Shown: positions 10,221 through 20,724 of the stretch, piece after piece
How the letters are laid out: each line of letters starts with the position of its first letter
Position numbering within the stretch: the first letter of the stretch is position 1
NCBI RefSeq assembly: GCF_030269925.1
Contig: NC_085120.1
Location: forward strand, 11,063,501 to 11,127,500
Reading direction: 5' to 3'
Origin: Bombyx mori
Taxonomy: Eukaryota > Arthropoda > Insecta > Lepidoptera > Bombycidae
DNA length: 64,000 nt
Position numbers and translations under genes: made by a program
Notes under the pieces: model-generated
Told to the model about the DNA's origin: nothing
Seen by the model: only the letters and a program-made list of their open reading frames with translations
Databases searched by the model: none

Positions 10221-12540
10221 AATGAATTTTGGTTGAATAAAATGTTTCAATTGAAATTAATATAATTTAATAAGATACATATATATAAATTACGGAATAT
10301 GTTGTGTAAAATATACCATAAAAGGTATCGTTGAATCTCTCTGTATTAAATAGAAAAAAAATCTATTTAAAAATTAGAAGGAGGAGTTTTATCATACTGT
10401 AGTTTTCATTCTAACAGCGACATGGACCTTAATGCTAATTACTTATAATTACTTTAGTCTATTAAAAGCAATGAAATTACAGCGATAAAACAGTAATAGA
10501 TAATTTGCGTGGAAAAAACTAAACAGGTAAAACAAAGGTGTATTAAAATGAAAACAGAGAACCCATACGGCTGATTAGCCAAATGTGACGTCATGCCTTA
10601 TTGTTGTTTACCTTGACCTCAACGCCCGAGAATAATATTAGAATTATAAAATTTCAATTGGTATTTAAAATATGTCTTTAATATTTCAGAAAAAATAGTT
10701 AATTGGGTGATCTTTTTCATTATACATAATAATGTTTCTTAGCATCGCCTTTGAAGTTTTTCTTCATTTTTGCTTAGACGAATAACAGGCTTTCGGAACA
10801 GGTCAAAATAATTTAAAACATTTATTAATTTGACCGAAGCAGGTTTGATTTAAAGTTTCATAATTTCAAAAATTCATTTGTTAATAAAAAAATAATTGTT
10901 GATAAAATAGCAGAGTTTTTCAAAAAAATTATTTAGTCGAAGTTATTCATTCGTTTAACTGTAAATAAAGTCAGGTTATGTGCGTCCCTTGCTCTTCTGA
11001 GTGAGAGTTCTGTCTCCGTGGGATCGGATATTTGGGTGGAAAAGTCACTGAGGAGTTGCTTACGGCTCAACTGAGAGATACCAACGTTTTGAGGGGAGTT
11101 GATTAAATTTTCTATATAAAAAAAATACTCAACGTATGAGACTTTATCAGACGATTGAACAGAATATAATTGTTTCATTTTATTCACTAGTCATTGTTTG
11201 AAAATATTCGCTTCGTATATTTATTTATAGCGATCTTATAATTTTTTTTGTAAACGCACCGAAATCTTTAAGTGTGTTTGTATTAAATTTAAAAGAAAGT
11301 TAATGCATTTTTTTTAAAGCCTAGTTGGATACGTATTCGTAATTGATTTGTCGGCGGTGTAAGAAATAGAATATGCGTCTTGGCTTTTTGCCTTAACTGA
11401 ATACAGGCGTCAGTTAATTTGCCTGTATAATTAATTTCAAAAGAGATTACGTCAGGTAAATCCTGACTCATCGAATATTTTTGGTTTCCTTATAACCGTT
11501 AAAACTTGCCGACAAAATCTGCACATATCTTACAAATACCATTTATACACGATGCCACATTAAATTATGTGTTAGACAAGGTTTGATTCCAAATGGCAAA
11601 TAATCTAAAAAGTAATTAATTTTAATGAAGAAAAACTTGAAGTTTTGAAGAATGACGAAAGAGATTTTCAATGAATTTTTGCACAAATAGCACCTGGTTG
11701 TTTTAAAAAGTTGTGTAGTGACAATAATGAATTTGAAATTAAAACGATACCTTCCAGAATGCTTCAAGATTTTTGCTTCAAGATGAAAATATATATCTGT
11801 GCCAATTTAATTTCTAAATGAAAGAATGTAGATTTACATTGGCCTAGTCACTTTGCCGATCTTTTTCTTTTGAAGACTTAAAAATAAATTTACCAGTTTA
11901 GAATAATTATGTGTATGGAGTTTGGGGACGATTGGAAGGTTCGGTCCTAGCAACGTCACTAGGGCCCAGTGTGACTGCATGTGTTAGTCGTAGGCGAAGT
12001 TTTTTTCTAAATTAAAATAGTAATGATGTAGCGATTAATATTTACAAATAGAAATATATGAAAACGTTTCTACGTATTTATCTGGTAAATTTATTTTTGT
12101 TATATAATAAAATGTACTTTTTTTTCTCACCCCTAATGTAATATATCGAATGATATGTGTGAGTGCGTGTAATCTTTGTGTATTTTTTTTAATTAGTGTA
12201 AACCTACAGATATCCTAGTTTTAAGGCTCAATATTTGGAGACATTTTAATTATTTTGCATTTTTTTATTAAACTCTTGCTGAATATAAGTGCTGTTTTAT
12301 TGACGTTCTGCTGTGGTTTTTTTCCTTAAGTAAACAATTCGGATCAGTCATTACTTGTGACACTTGTTTATGGTGACCGGATTCCACCTTGACAAAGTTG
12401 CAGTTTTGTTGAGATTCATATATCGTCGTCAAACCAAAATCTGTTATATGCACTTTTTGATTTTTTTTACTTTTTGACCTTTTCGTATAGTTCACAGCCC
12501 TATCTATCTACCGTACAAAAGAAACTGTTATGTGTCTTTA
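10221..12540. other. Long AT-rich stretch without supported features
   Basis: Several short open frames occur on the minus strand (60-84 codons, for example 10933-11187). None shows a domain, signal peptide or codon pattern I recognise. Confidence 0.5.
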
Positions 12541-12640
12541 GATTTAATCCCACCCCTTCTGGCTGAGCCTTTGCTCGCCCACCTGTCCTGGTGAAACTGG
12601 AAAGGCCTCCGGGCCACCAGTAATCCTTCAATCATAAAAA
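12541..12640 (+). repeat. Family C repeat
   Basis: It contains aatcccaccccttctggctg, then agcctttgctcgcccacctg and ctccgggccaccagtaatcc, and ends in poly-A. The same module occurs twice at 50630-50850 and once at 60400-60500. Confidence 0.65.
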
Positions 12641-12845
12641 AAAACTTTAATATTTATCTATAGCTTTCATTTGATATAGTTCTTAAAAACTAACCTTCAT
12701 ATAAAATTTTATACGAAAATGTTTTTACTCGTTAATTCAAAATAGAGTTTTTGCACATAGCCGATTTTGGTTTGACAGCGACGATATGCTTTTCCAAATG
12801 CCAGGCATTGTGCCGCTGGGTGGGCGTTCTTAGCGTGAACCACGT

Positions 12846-13155
12846 GTTAGGATGAGTTCACACAGATCGGCTCCGAGAGGAGAGGAGATTTTTTATCACG
12901 TTGGAAACATTTTGGGTAATATTAGTAAAGTTTTACTTTGCACGTCCACTTTTTTTGTCATTAAGAATGCTTGAACGCGCTGTGTGTGAGGTAATAAGAG
13001 GAGCTGACCGGCTCCGGTTGCGTGCGCGCCGCGTCTATTAGAAATAGTTGGCGGCTCCACTCTGGTCAATTCCAAACGTATACGATCCGGTCTGTGTGAA
13101 AAGAAGAAAGCGGGCGGATGCTCTTCGAGCCGGTCTAGTTGAACGGACCCTTAAC
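12846..13155. mobile_element. Candidate MITE with diverged TIRs, TTAA-like flank
   Basis: The left end gttaggatgagttcacacag and the complement of the right end, gttaagggtccgttcaacta, align over about 35 bases with moderate identity, including a shared CGGCTC block. TTAA lies at 13151-13154 and TTAG at the left. No ORF. Confidence 0.4.
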
Positions 13156-13376
13156 GGCGGTAATCGTCTGCCAGGCTCTGTCTCGGACGTTCGGACATTA
13201 GTGAAGGGGGTGGGAGTCATGTAGTGGGTGGTTTCTAACAACATGGTCGTCTCACATACACAGCGTAACGCCCCGGCGCGGCGGCGCGGGGATCACGTAA
13301 GAGATTCGGCACCTGCCCCGAAAAAGAAAAAAAACATTCCTTTTTAGTAAATAAACAAATAGACACATCATCTGTG

Positions 13377-13796
13377 TGCTTGGTGCGAGTTTTTACTGGT
13401 GGTAGGACCTGTTGTGAGTCCGCGCGGGTAGGTACCACCGCCCTGCCTATTTCTGCCGTGAAGCAGTAATGCGTTTCGGTTTGAAGGGTGGGGCAGCCGT
13501 TGTAACTATACTGAGACCTTACAACTTATATCTCAAGGTGGGTGACGCATTTGCGTTGTGGATGTCTATGGGCTCCAGTAACCACTTAACACCAGGTGGG
13601 CTGTGAGCTCGTCCACCCATCTAAGCAATAAAAAAAAAAAGTTTTTTAAAGTTTTCGATATCGTAAAAGTTTGCTCATATTTGTATGGAATGGGATCGTT
13701 TTGCCTACGTTTGCCGCTAGGGGCACTGTTCCAACTGCATACAAAGTTGGGTTAACTTTTACGCTATCGAGAACGTTAAAAAACTCGCACTAAGCA
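13377..13796. mobile_element. Hairpin MITE (family H1) split by Bm1
   Basis: The left 19 bases, tgcttggtgcgagttttta (13377-13395), are separated by Bm1 from the rest (13641-13796). The right end gaacgttaaaaaactcgcac then taagca is the inverted complement. Uninterrupted copies are at 27624-27792 and 48016-48182. Confidence 0.8.
13396..13640 (+). mobile_element. Bm1 SINE, headless short form, inserted in MITE
   Basis: It starts ctggtggtaggacctgttgt and ends atctaagcaataaaaaaaaa. A short direct repeat GTTTTT(T)A from the MITE flanks it, consistent with a target duplication. Confidence 0.88.
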
Positions 13797-14151
13797 CATT
13801 GATGTGTGAAAACTTATAATTTCATGTAGGTGTGTATTTTTTTATGAGTGCGAAGGAAATCGATGGTGTACTTCCACTTTTACGCGGGCGGCTGGAGTAC
13901 ACGTGTGTGTTGAACCAACTACAACCCACGGATAGCGGTGCGAACGAACGCTTATATCTTATTGGGTTTCATAATAACGACTTATATGTGTATTGTTTCG
14001 TTATTGGAGTCCAGTTTCCTATGCTGGGTTTCCGGGATGCGTTTACCGAAGCTTTCCATAAATATGTTCCACACGCAATGTTACCAGGAAAACATACATG
14101 TACTTAAGAAGCTTAAATGAATATTGCAACAACTGGTACAGCTCTTGATTG
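13797..14151. other. Unrecognised sequence upstream of HSE cluster
   Basis: A 91-codon frame starts at 13832 and overlaps a 60-codon frame. Neither shows a recognised domain. Not supported as a gene. Confidence 0.4.
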
Positions 14152-14313
14152 TTCTAGAACATTTCATCAGTGCTCCAGTTGTATCGAGAGCGCTCTAATA
14201 TGGTCTTGAGAATATTCTCAATGATCAAGATTATTCGAGAACATTCTCGAAAGTTCGAGTTCTATAGGGAATGTTCTGGAAAATTTTAGAGATAGTCGAC
14301 AAGAATATAAAAG
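14152..14313 (+). promoter_or_regulatory. Heat-shock-type promoter: HSE array plus TATA box
   Basis: Five perfect consecutive heat-shock-factor modules, TTCnnGAAnnTTCnnGAAnnTTC, lie at 14234-14256. Further modules are GAAtaTTC at 14210-14217, GAAtgTTCtgGAA at 14269-14281 and TTCtaGAA at 14152-14159. A TATA box (tataaaag) follows at 14306-14313, about 25 bases beyond the last module. This is the classical layout of an insect hsp promoter. Transcription would start near 14340 on the plus strand, but no heat-shock protein reading frame follows. The 5'-most AUG (14330) opens only about 13 codons. Confidence 0.7.
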
Positions 14314-14648
14314 CGTGGTATAGGCGACATGAAAAATGCGAGCGAGTCACCCCAAGAAAGGGAATTGTGATAGTGAAGTCTACCATTGATTGTCGTAGTA
14401 CAGTAGCATCACGATATTTCGAATGTCAAAGGAAACGCAAAAAAAAACGACTTATTTAGTCTTGGACTTAACAAGAAGTTCGAGATATGAAGTATTGAAT
14501 GCCTAAAATTTCATTTCCTTCGAATATATTTAATTTTGTTGAGCAGTAAAAAAAAATCCAAGTAATTCCAAATAAGGTGTAAATTATGTTTGATTATTTC
14601 CACTTACGGAGTCAACTCGTAACAATATATTAATAAATAATAGGGATT
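14314..14648 (+). other. Putative leader or non-coding transcript region
   Basis: This would be the transcribed region of the HSE/TATA promoter. It has short frames only and no obvious splice donor that I would trust. It ends at the left TIR of the mariner relic. Confidence 0.3.
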
Positions 14649-15370
14649 AAAGTATGGAATTGCCGTTTTATGCAACACACAAAAACACACAAAAAACGCG
14701 CGAACGTTAACAAGTGATCCGCGTATTTTAAATCATTAAAAATAGTTTTAATGAATATTAAGACACAATTTATAGTAAAATATAATATATTAGTGCTAAT
14801 TCTCGTGGATAAGTGTTATCTCTTCAAAACAATAAGTGTGTGACTTTAAAACCTATCAAAACCGAGTGCAAAACAGTGACTATAAAATATCATTTAACTA
14901 TAAGATTTAAGTGATAAATACCAATATAATACCTGGTGAAAACAATCACAAACTAATAAGACGATAATTAGCAGTGTTAAATTCTTATAGTGACTTTCAT
15001 ATTAAACATTTAATTTTAGAAACAAAATTGTAACCAGTGCGCGCGCAAGTCATTCAAATTCAAAAATTTGAAACACCTAAGCGTCTTAACGAACATTTGA
15101 GAGTTTTGCGTAATAGAACCATAATTTCGCTACTATTTTTGTAGTGAATGGTGTCACGGGTTTTTAACTGAGTTTCGTGCATGCTAGTTTATGACTTTTA
15201 TGAATTCTTACGAACAGTTTTTATACAAATAAATACCTCATAAATTTCTGCCGCTTATATTGCATGGCGCTTGTGACAAAAAAAAAAACCGCTAATCTTC
15301 TAAAAAGCGCTTTATTGAATTTTTGCTTTTCTTTTTCATTCATTGTTTTATTTATAAATTAACAATAACA

Positions 15371-16675
15371 ATGCCTCTTCAAAGAACACCAACTACATCT
15401 GCAAACGAATATGTTACTCTTCGTCGTCACAGGACCGTTACTAATGATTCACTTGATCTTTCCTTTGGATCGACAACTTCGGAAATAGAAAGGCATAGCC
15501 CACTAGACCTGGATCTGCAACTGGACTTGTCTACTCGTTATCGATGTGACATCGAAGAGCTCAAGAAAGAAATATTGCAACTAAAAAACGAATTAGTAAA
15601 TGCCTATGAAGAAATAAACAAATTGAAAGAAAATATGTTGCAAACAAATAACAACGACTCAAAAATATTACATTCAGAAACAAACCAACAAGAAAAACAA
15701 GTTAATCGAAAGAAACCGAAGAAGAAAAAGTCCCGACATATTAGAACGTCATCACCTGTCTCTGCCATAGGTAACTCCAGTTGTTTTGAGGCGTCGATCA
15801 CAGATGACGACACTGTTATTGAATCTAATAAATCACCGATTGAAATCGCGAACGAGCGAAATCCACCTGATACGCAAAATAAATTAAAAACCACGCCATC
15901 TATGGAAATGATGTGCAACCAACAACTTTTAAACTTATTAAACAATAAAAAAATAAATAAACATACTTTACAGCACTTCTGTAGCTCAGTTACGGGTGGG
16001 ACCGCTATTTCAACTCAATGTAATATTAATAATAGAACAACCTCTAACAAAATTTGTATTATAAGTGATAATAATGTAAACAACATATTGAAAACAGCTG
16101 AGTATACCTTCACAAACTCTAAAATAATACATTATTGTCTAACAAATGCAGGAATAACTGAACTTTTTGTAAATTTAGAATTAAAACTTGTCAACTATAC
16201 TTTACAAGATTACTGTATCATTTTCTTAGGTACAAAAGACTTTGAAATGTCTTTCAACTATGAAAAATTAGTAGAATACATAAAAAATAAATTAGAAAAA
16301 ATAACTCATACTAATGTTATAATATGTTCCCCAAATTTCAAACTTGGTACCAATGTATATTTACTCAATAAGAAAATCGAGGCCTTTAATTACCATCTAT
16401 ACCTTAGTAACAAAACTTATGAATATGCCTACATCTTTGATACCAACAGATATTTAAAATATACTTATGCTATGTTTTCTAAGTATACGAAAAAAATTAA
16501 CAATAAAGGCATACATACTGTTTTCAGTAAATTAAAAAACTATATAATAAGAATAAACAAGTGTTATGAACAATCTACCTTACAGCTAAATGAATCTGAA
16601 TCATATAATAAAGCTGATATTTCCGACACACAGATTAGTTCTAGCAACCAAAAAGAGTTTTTTCGTTTACAATAA
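15371..16675 (+). CDS. LINE ORF1 protein (coiled coil plus SGNH-like domain)
   Basis: 434 residues from ATG at 15371, chosen because it has a good context (acaataacaATG) and because the upstream extension is low-complexity. The N-terminal third is basic and Ser/Thr-rich. Near residues 55-90 a Glu/Lys/Leu-rich heptad-like segment, IEELKKEILQLKNELVNAYE, predicts a coiled coil for ORF1 oligomerisation. A Lys-rich nucleic-acid-binding patch (KKPKKKKSRH) follows. The C-terminal half has features reminiscent of the SGNH/GDSL esterase fold in CR1-group ORF1 (ICIISDN, IIFLGTKDF, a late G-x-H-T), but the catalytic Ser position reads as Asn in my alignment. Its last 86 bases overlap ORF2. Confidence 0.7.
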   Translation: MPLQRTPTTSANEYVTLRRHRTVTNDSLDLSFGSTTSEIERHSPLDLDLQLDLSTRYRCDIEELKKEILQLKNELVNAYEEINKLKENMLQTNNNDSKILHSETNQQEKQVNRKKPKKKKSRHIRTSSPVSAIGNSSCFEASITDDDTVIESNKSPIEIANERNPPDTQNKLKTTPSMEMMCNQQLLNLLNNKKINKHTLQHFCSSVTGGTAISTQCNINNRTTSNKICIISDNNVNNILKTAEYTFTNSKIIHYCLTNAGITELFVNLELKLVNYTLQDYCIIFLGTKDFEMSFNYEKLVEYIKNKLEKITHTNVIICSPNFKLGTNVYLLNKKIEAFNYHLYLSNKTYEYAYIFDTNRYLKYTYAMFSKYTKKINNKGIHTVFSKLKNYIIRINKCYEQSTLQLNESESYNKADISDTQISSSNQKEFFRLQ

Positions 16676-19556
16676 GATACGAGTAATGCATCAAAATATT
16701 AATGGATTGCTTAGTAAGTCTGACCTATTATGTGTAAATATCCAAGAACTTGATAAATGTGCAAAAAATGTAGATGTAATTTGCTTAACAGAGCACAACA
16801 TGAACAAATTAGACTATGTGCATGTAACTTTACCAAACTTTAATTTAGGTGCACACTTTGCCAGAGAAAATAGAAATGGTGGATCCTGTATACTCATAAA
16901 GAAGTTTCATAAATATAAAGTATTGCAAGAGATATCTAATCTCAGTGTTTGTAATGATGTGGAGTGTTCAGCTATAGAGTTAATTGAACACAACTTGGTT
17001 ATAATCTGTATATATAGACCACCAAAATATACACAAGAAAAACTAAATATATTTTTTAACGTTTACAATTCTATAATGTGCTTAGTACATAAATGGAAAT
17101 TCAAAAAAGTAATTGTATGTGGTGATTTTAATATTGACCTATTGAAGAGAAACCCTATTTCTCTACGATTTGAGCATTTAACTTATAGCTTTAACATGAA
17201 AATAGGTACACGTGAAGTAACTCGCCCAAGTAGTAATACATGTATTGATAATATATTAAATAATGTACAAAGTAGCAAATGTGAAGTAATTGATCTTGGT
17301 ATGTCAGACCACACGGCACAGATGTTAACGTGCCCCGTCAAAAAAACGTGTACTCTTAGTCATTGGTATACAATACGAAGAGATTTTAGTAATGAAAACA
17401 TAAAAAAATTTCAAACATGCTTACAAAATCTAACTTTTTATGATGTATTTAGTTCAAATGATCCCGAATATGCCTTTGACTCATTTTTTGAAGATTTTAA
17501 ACTATTTTATGACCTTTGTTTTCCCAAGATAAAAATAAGAAATACCTGTGTTAAAAAAACAAGGTGGCTATCTAAAGGGATTGGTAAATGCTGTAAACAA
17601 AAGAGAAAATTACTTTGGAATTATCGAACCAACCCTTCAGAAAGTCAAAAGCAGATTCTAAAAAATTATAGTGCGCGACTTAAAAGAATTATAAAGCTAA
17701 CTCAAAAGTGTCAAAACAATTATTATATATCAAATGCAGACAATAAATCGAAAGCTACATGGAGAATAATTAATTCAAGTAAGGCAAATTTTCCAAAAGA
17801 ATATATAACACGAATAAAAGTAAATGACCGTATAATAACAGACCCCATTAACATTGCCAACGAATTTAATACCTTTCTTATTAATGCTACCAATACTAAT
17901 ACTGATAATGATATTGATAAAATAAACTCTCCGGTAAATTTAAATGAAACACCAGAAATTTTGATTAAAAATACAAGTAATAGTCACAGTACACCTCACT
18001 CTTTATTCATGAATCCTGTTATTCCGTACGACATCTTTTTGTTAATGAAATCCCTTAAAAACACTCATAGTTCTGGTTATGATAATATTACTACATCGGC
18101 AATTAAATCGGTAGCACTTATTATAAGCCCAGTACTTAGCCATATCATAAACTTATGTATAGAACATGGCGTTTTTCCAAGCAAACTAAAAAGATCTGTC
18201 ATTAAGCCACTCTTTAAGAAAGACGATAAAGAAAACATTGCTTGTTATAGACCGGTATCTTTACTTCCCATTTTTTCCAAAATTATAGAGAAAATTATTT
18301 ACGAAGCTATTAACTCCTACTTTGAAAAACATAATTTATTTACACAAGAGCAAAAAGGTTTCAGAAGAAATAAATCAATTAATATGGCTGTACATGACCT
18401 ATTAAAACCTATATATTACAATTTAGATAATCGAACTCCTACTGCTACACTGTACATGGACATGACTAAAGCGTTTGATTATGTGGATCATAAAACCCTT
18501 CTAGATAAATTAAACGCTTACGGAATTAGAGGCAATGTCCATAAATTATTAAAATCATATTTAACTGACAGATATCAAAGGGTTGAAATAGACAACATAT
18601 GTCCACTGAGTAGGACAGTACAAAGCTATCACTCAAATTGGATGAAAATGCAATTCGGTGTACCTCAAGGCAGCGTACTAGGGCCGCTCCTTTTTCTAAT
18701 TTATATTAATGACTTCCCTAAAGCCATAGAACATCCGATGATTCTCTTTGCCGATGATAGCACCGTCATCTTCACAGAAAAAGAATTAAACTCCTTAGAG
18801 TCCGATATTAACACTACTCTTAAGCTAGTTATAGAATGGTTATTAAGAAACAATTTAGTAATTAACCTAAATAAAACAAAAATTGTCACATACCCACAAG
18901 AAATACAACACTCTTTGAAAATAGAATATGATGGGACACATATTGAAGAAGTGAATAGTACTAAATTTCTGGGTATTTGGATTGATAATGATATGAAATG
19001 GCAAACACACATTGATACAATATGTAAAAAATTAAACCAATATACGTATGCCTTGTATAAGTTAGCGAAAGTAGTAGAGCAATCAGCTGTACTGACAGCT
19101 TACCATGCATATGTGGCGTCAACCCTTAGATATGCTTTAATATTCTGGGGAAACGCCACTAATACAGAGTACGTATTTAAAGCACAAAAGAAATGTGTGC
19201 GTGCTATAGCAAACATTCATGTACCAGACTCATGTAAGCCTTTCTTTCAAAAGTTAAAAATCATGACTTTTACATCGTTGTATATTTATGAGGTAGCGAT
19301 TTTTGTCAAAACGAACAAACATCTGTTTGCAAAACCGCAATCTGTTAGGAATACTTTAAAGATCTCCTCGCTACCTCATAGAACTGCCCTTTATGACAAG
19401 AGTTTTTTTAGTATGTCATCAAGAATATTTAATAAACTACCTATAAAAATTTTGAAGACAATAGATTTACATGATTTTAAGCAAAAATTGCAAGTATTTT
19501 TATTAGATAAGGCTTACTATAGTATGTCAGAATATTTAGACGATAACTTTAGATAA
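16590..19556 (+). CDS. LINE ORF2: endonuclease and reverse transcriptase
   Basis: 988 residues without a stop, shifted +1 relative to ORF1. The AP-like endonuclease spans about residues 30-245: VMHQNING at 33-40, LTEHN at 66-70 (catalytic Glu), RPPKY, GDFN at 178-181 and SDH at 239-241. All expected catalytic residues are present. The reverse transcriptase covers about residues 470-800: YRPVSLLP, MDMTKAFD, FGVPQGSVLGPLLFLIYIND and the active site FADD at 720-723. A C-terminal Cys/His-containing region follows. The start at 16590 keeps the first endonuclease strand whole, while Met at 16686 would clip it. Initiation is probably by reinitiation or frameshift after ORF1. It catalyses target nicking and primed reverse transcription. 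Confidence 0.9.
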   Translation: MNLNHIIKLIFPTHRLVLATKKSFFVYNKIRVMHQNINGLLSKSDLLCVNIQELDKCAKNVDVICLTEHNMNKLDYVHVTLPNFNLGAHFARENRNGGSCILIKKFHKYKVLQEISNLSVCNDVECSAIELIEHNLVIICIYRPPKYTQEKLNIFFNVYNSIMCLVHKWKFKKVIVCGDFNIDLLKRNPISLRFEHLTYSFNMKIGTREVTRPSSNTCIDNILNNVQSSKCEVIDLGMSDHTAQMLTCPVKKTCTLSHWYTIRRDFSNENIKKFQTCLQNLTFYDVFSSNDPEYAFDSFFEDFKLFYDLCFPKIKIRNTCVKKTRWLSKGIGKCCKQKRKLLWNYRTNPSESQKQILKNYSARLKRIIKLTQKCQNNYYISNADNKSKATWRIINSSKANFPKEYITRIKVNDRIITDPINIANEFNTFLINATNTNTDNDIDKINSPVNLNETPEILIKNTSNSHSTPHSLFMNPVIPYDIFLLMKSLKNTHSSGYDNITTSAIKSVALIISPVLSHIINLCIEHGVFPSKLKRSVIKPLFKKDDKENIACYRPVSLLPIFSKIIEKIIYEAINSYFEKHNLFTQEQKGFRRNKSINMAVHDLLKPIYYNLDNRTPTATLYMDMTKAFDYVDHKTLLDKLNAYGIRGNVHKLLKSYLTDRYQRVEIDNICPLSRTVQSYHSNWMKMQFGVPQGSVLGPLLFLIYINDFPKAIEHPMILFADDSTVIFTEKELNSLESDINTTLKLVIEWLLRNNLVINLNKTKIVTYPQEIQHSLKIEYDGTHIEEVNSTKFLGIWIDNDMKWQTHIDTICKKLNQYTYALYKLAKVVEQSAVLTAYHAYVASTLRYALIFWGNATNTEYVFKAQKKCVRAIANIHVPDSCKPFFQKLKIMTFTSLYIYEVAIFVKTNKHLFAKPQSVRNTLKISSLPHRTALYDKSFFSMSSRIFNKLPIKILKTIDLHDFKQKLQVFLLDKAYYSMSEYLDDNFR

Positions 19557-19904
19557 TTAAGTAGAATAGAGTTCAATAATTATAATTTAAGTTATTTTTA
19601 TTTTTATGTAGATTATAGTTACACCTAATATTTGTACGCTTTACTAGCAGGACATAGTGATACATTTATTAATATTAACTTATTAATCTTTGTTAACCTA
19701 TGACCACAAATAATAAATAAATAAATAAATAAATAAAATAAATTATTGTAATAGGTACTTCGAATTAACACAGAACCTTCGTGGTTTGAGATTTTTGAGT
19801 GAAACTATTTTCAAATGGCACCTATGAGGTTCTTTTTTTTAAAAATGTGCAACATTCGATTATCGATTTTCAGCTGTTTTTTTTATTCAGCTTAGAAAAG
19901 AAAG

Positions 19905-20650
19905 ATGGATACTTCGAAAATTCGAGTGATTTTTTAATACGACTTCCGACGCGGTACTAACGCTGCAGAAACAGCTCGCAATATCAATGTTGCGTTTTGA
20001 CCGATCTGCAGAAAGAAAGTCGTGTTGAAACTTGTATTACCTTGTGGAATCGATGCGGAAATAAAGGAGTATTGAATCGAATTGTGACATGTGATGAAAA
20101 GTGGATTCTTTACGATAACCGTAAGCGAAAAATGCAATGGCTGACCCCAGGTCAAACGCCGCAACTAAAGGAAAGCTTACCAATAAAAAGGTAATGGTAA
20201 CTGTTTGGTGGTCTCAACATGGCGTTATTCACTATAGCATTCTCCGTCTGGTCAAGCAATAGCGGCAGATGTGCCGAACTCGGAACAATGATAGCAAAAC
20301 TTGCAGTGTAACAGCCCCGACTCATGAATCGATCTTCACCATTATTGCTCCATGATAACGAGAGACCTCATAAAGCACGAGAAACTGTTTTAACTCTACA
20401 GGAACTGCAATTAGAAATCATTCGTCACCCTCCGTATCCGCCAGACCTTGTTCCAACGGACTGCCATTTTTGTCGTGATTTGGACAATTTTCTACGTGTT
20501 AAAAAGCTTTCTTCTCAGGAGGCAGCACAAAATGCTTTCACACAGCTTGTAGAATATAGATCATGAGAGTTTTATCGCAAAGGCATAAATTACCTTCCTA
20601 TTAGATGGCAGCAACCTGTAGATAATAATGGTAGGTATTTTGAATTTTGA
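19905..20650 (+). pseudogene. mariner transposase remnant (DD34D type)
   Basis: It starts MDTSKIRV and includes YDFRRGTNAAETARNINVAF, the N-terminal helix-turn-helix side of mariner transposase. It then jumps by internal deletion to TCDEKW (first catalytic Asp). Further pieces are LLHDNERPHK (second Asp region) and PPYPPDLVPTDCHF (third Asp), ending RWQQPVDNNGRYFEF before TGA at 20648. These pieces lie in different frames with stops between. About 745 bp remain of roughly 1,040, so it cannot encode an active enzyme. Confidence 0.85.
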
Positions 20651-20724
20651 TTAAATAAAAATGTTAAATGAAAAATAAAAACGAATTTAAATTTTTCAGT
20701 ACAAATCGGCAATTTCATACTTTA

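Larger units (their letters stand above)
14690..19745 (+). mobile_element. Non-LTR retrotransposon with two intact ORFs (CR1-like)
   Basis: It spans a probable 5'UTR (from somewhere after 14670 to 15370; exact start unknown), ORF1, an overlapping ORF2 and a 3'UTR ending in an (AATA)n tail at 19708-19740. ORF2 has an AP-type endonuclease followed by reverse transcriptase. This layout, with an ORF1 resembling an SGNH-hydrolase fold, is closest to the CR1/Jockey group. The clade is inferred. Target duplication was not identified. Confidence 0.75.
14649..20724 (+). mobile_element. Decayed mariner element split by a LINE insertion
   Basis: The left terminus aaagtatggaattgccgttt (from 14649) and the right terminus cggcaatttcatacttta (20707-20724) are inverted repeats with about 18 of 20 matches. 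TA occurs at both outer edges. Between them lie a mutated DD34D mariner transposase remnant (19905-20650) and a complete-looking non-LTR retrotransposon. The natural reading is an old mariner into whose 5'UTR a younger LINE inserted. Confidence 0.65.

Noticed and set aside
15604..15945. Minus-strand ORF inside LINE ORF1
   Set aside because: Antisense shadow of a supported coding region.
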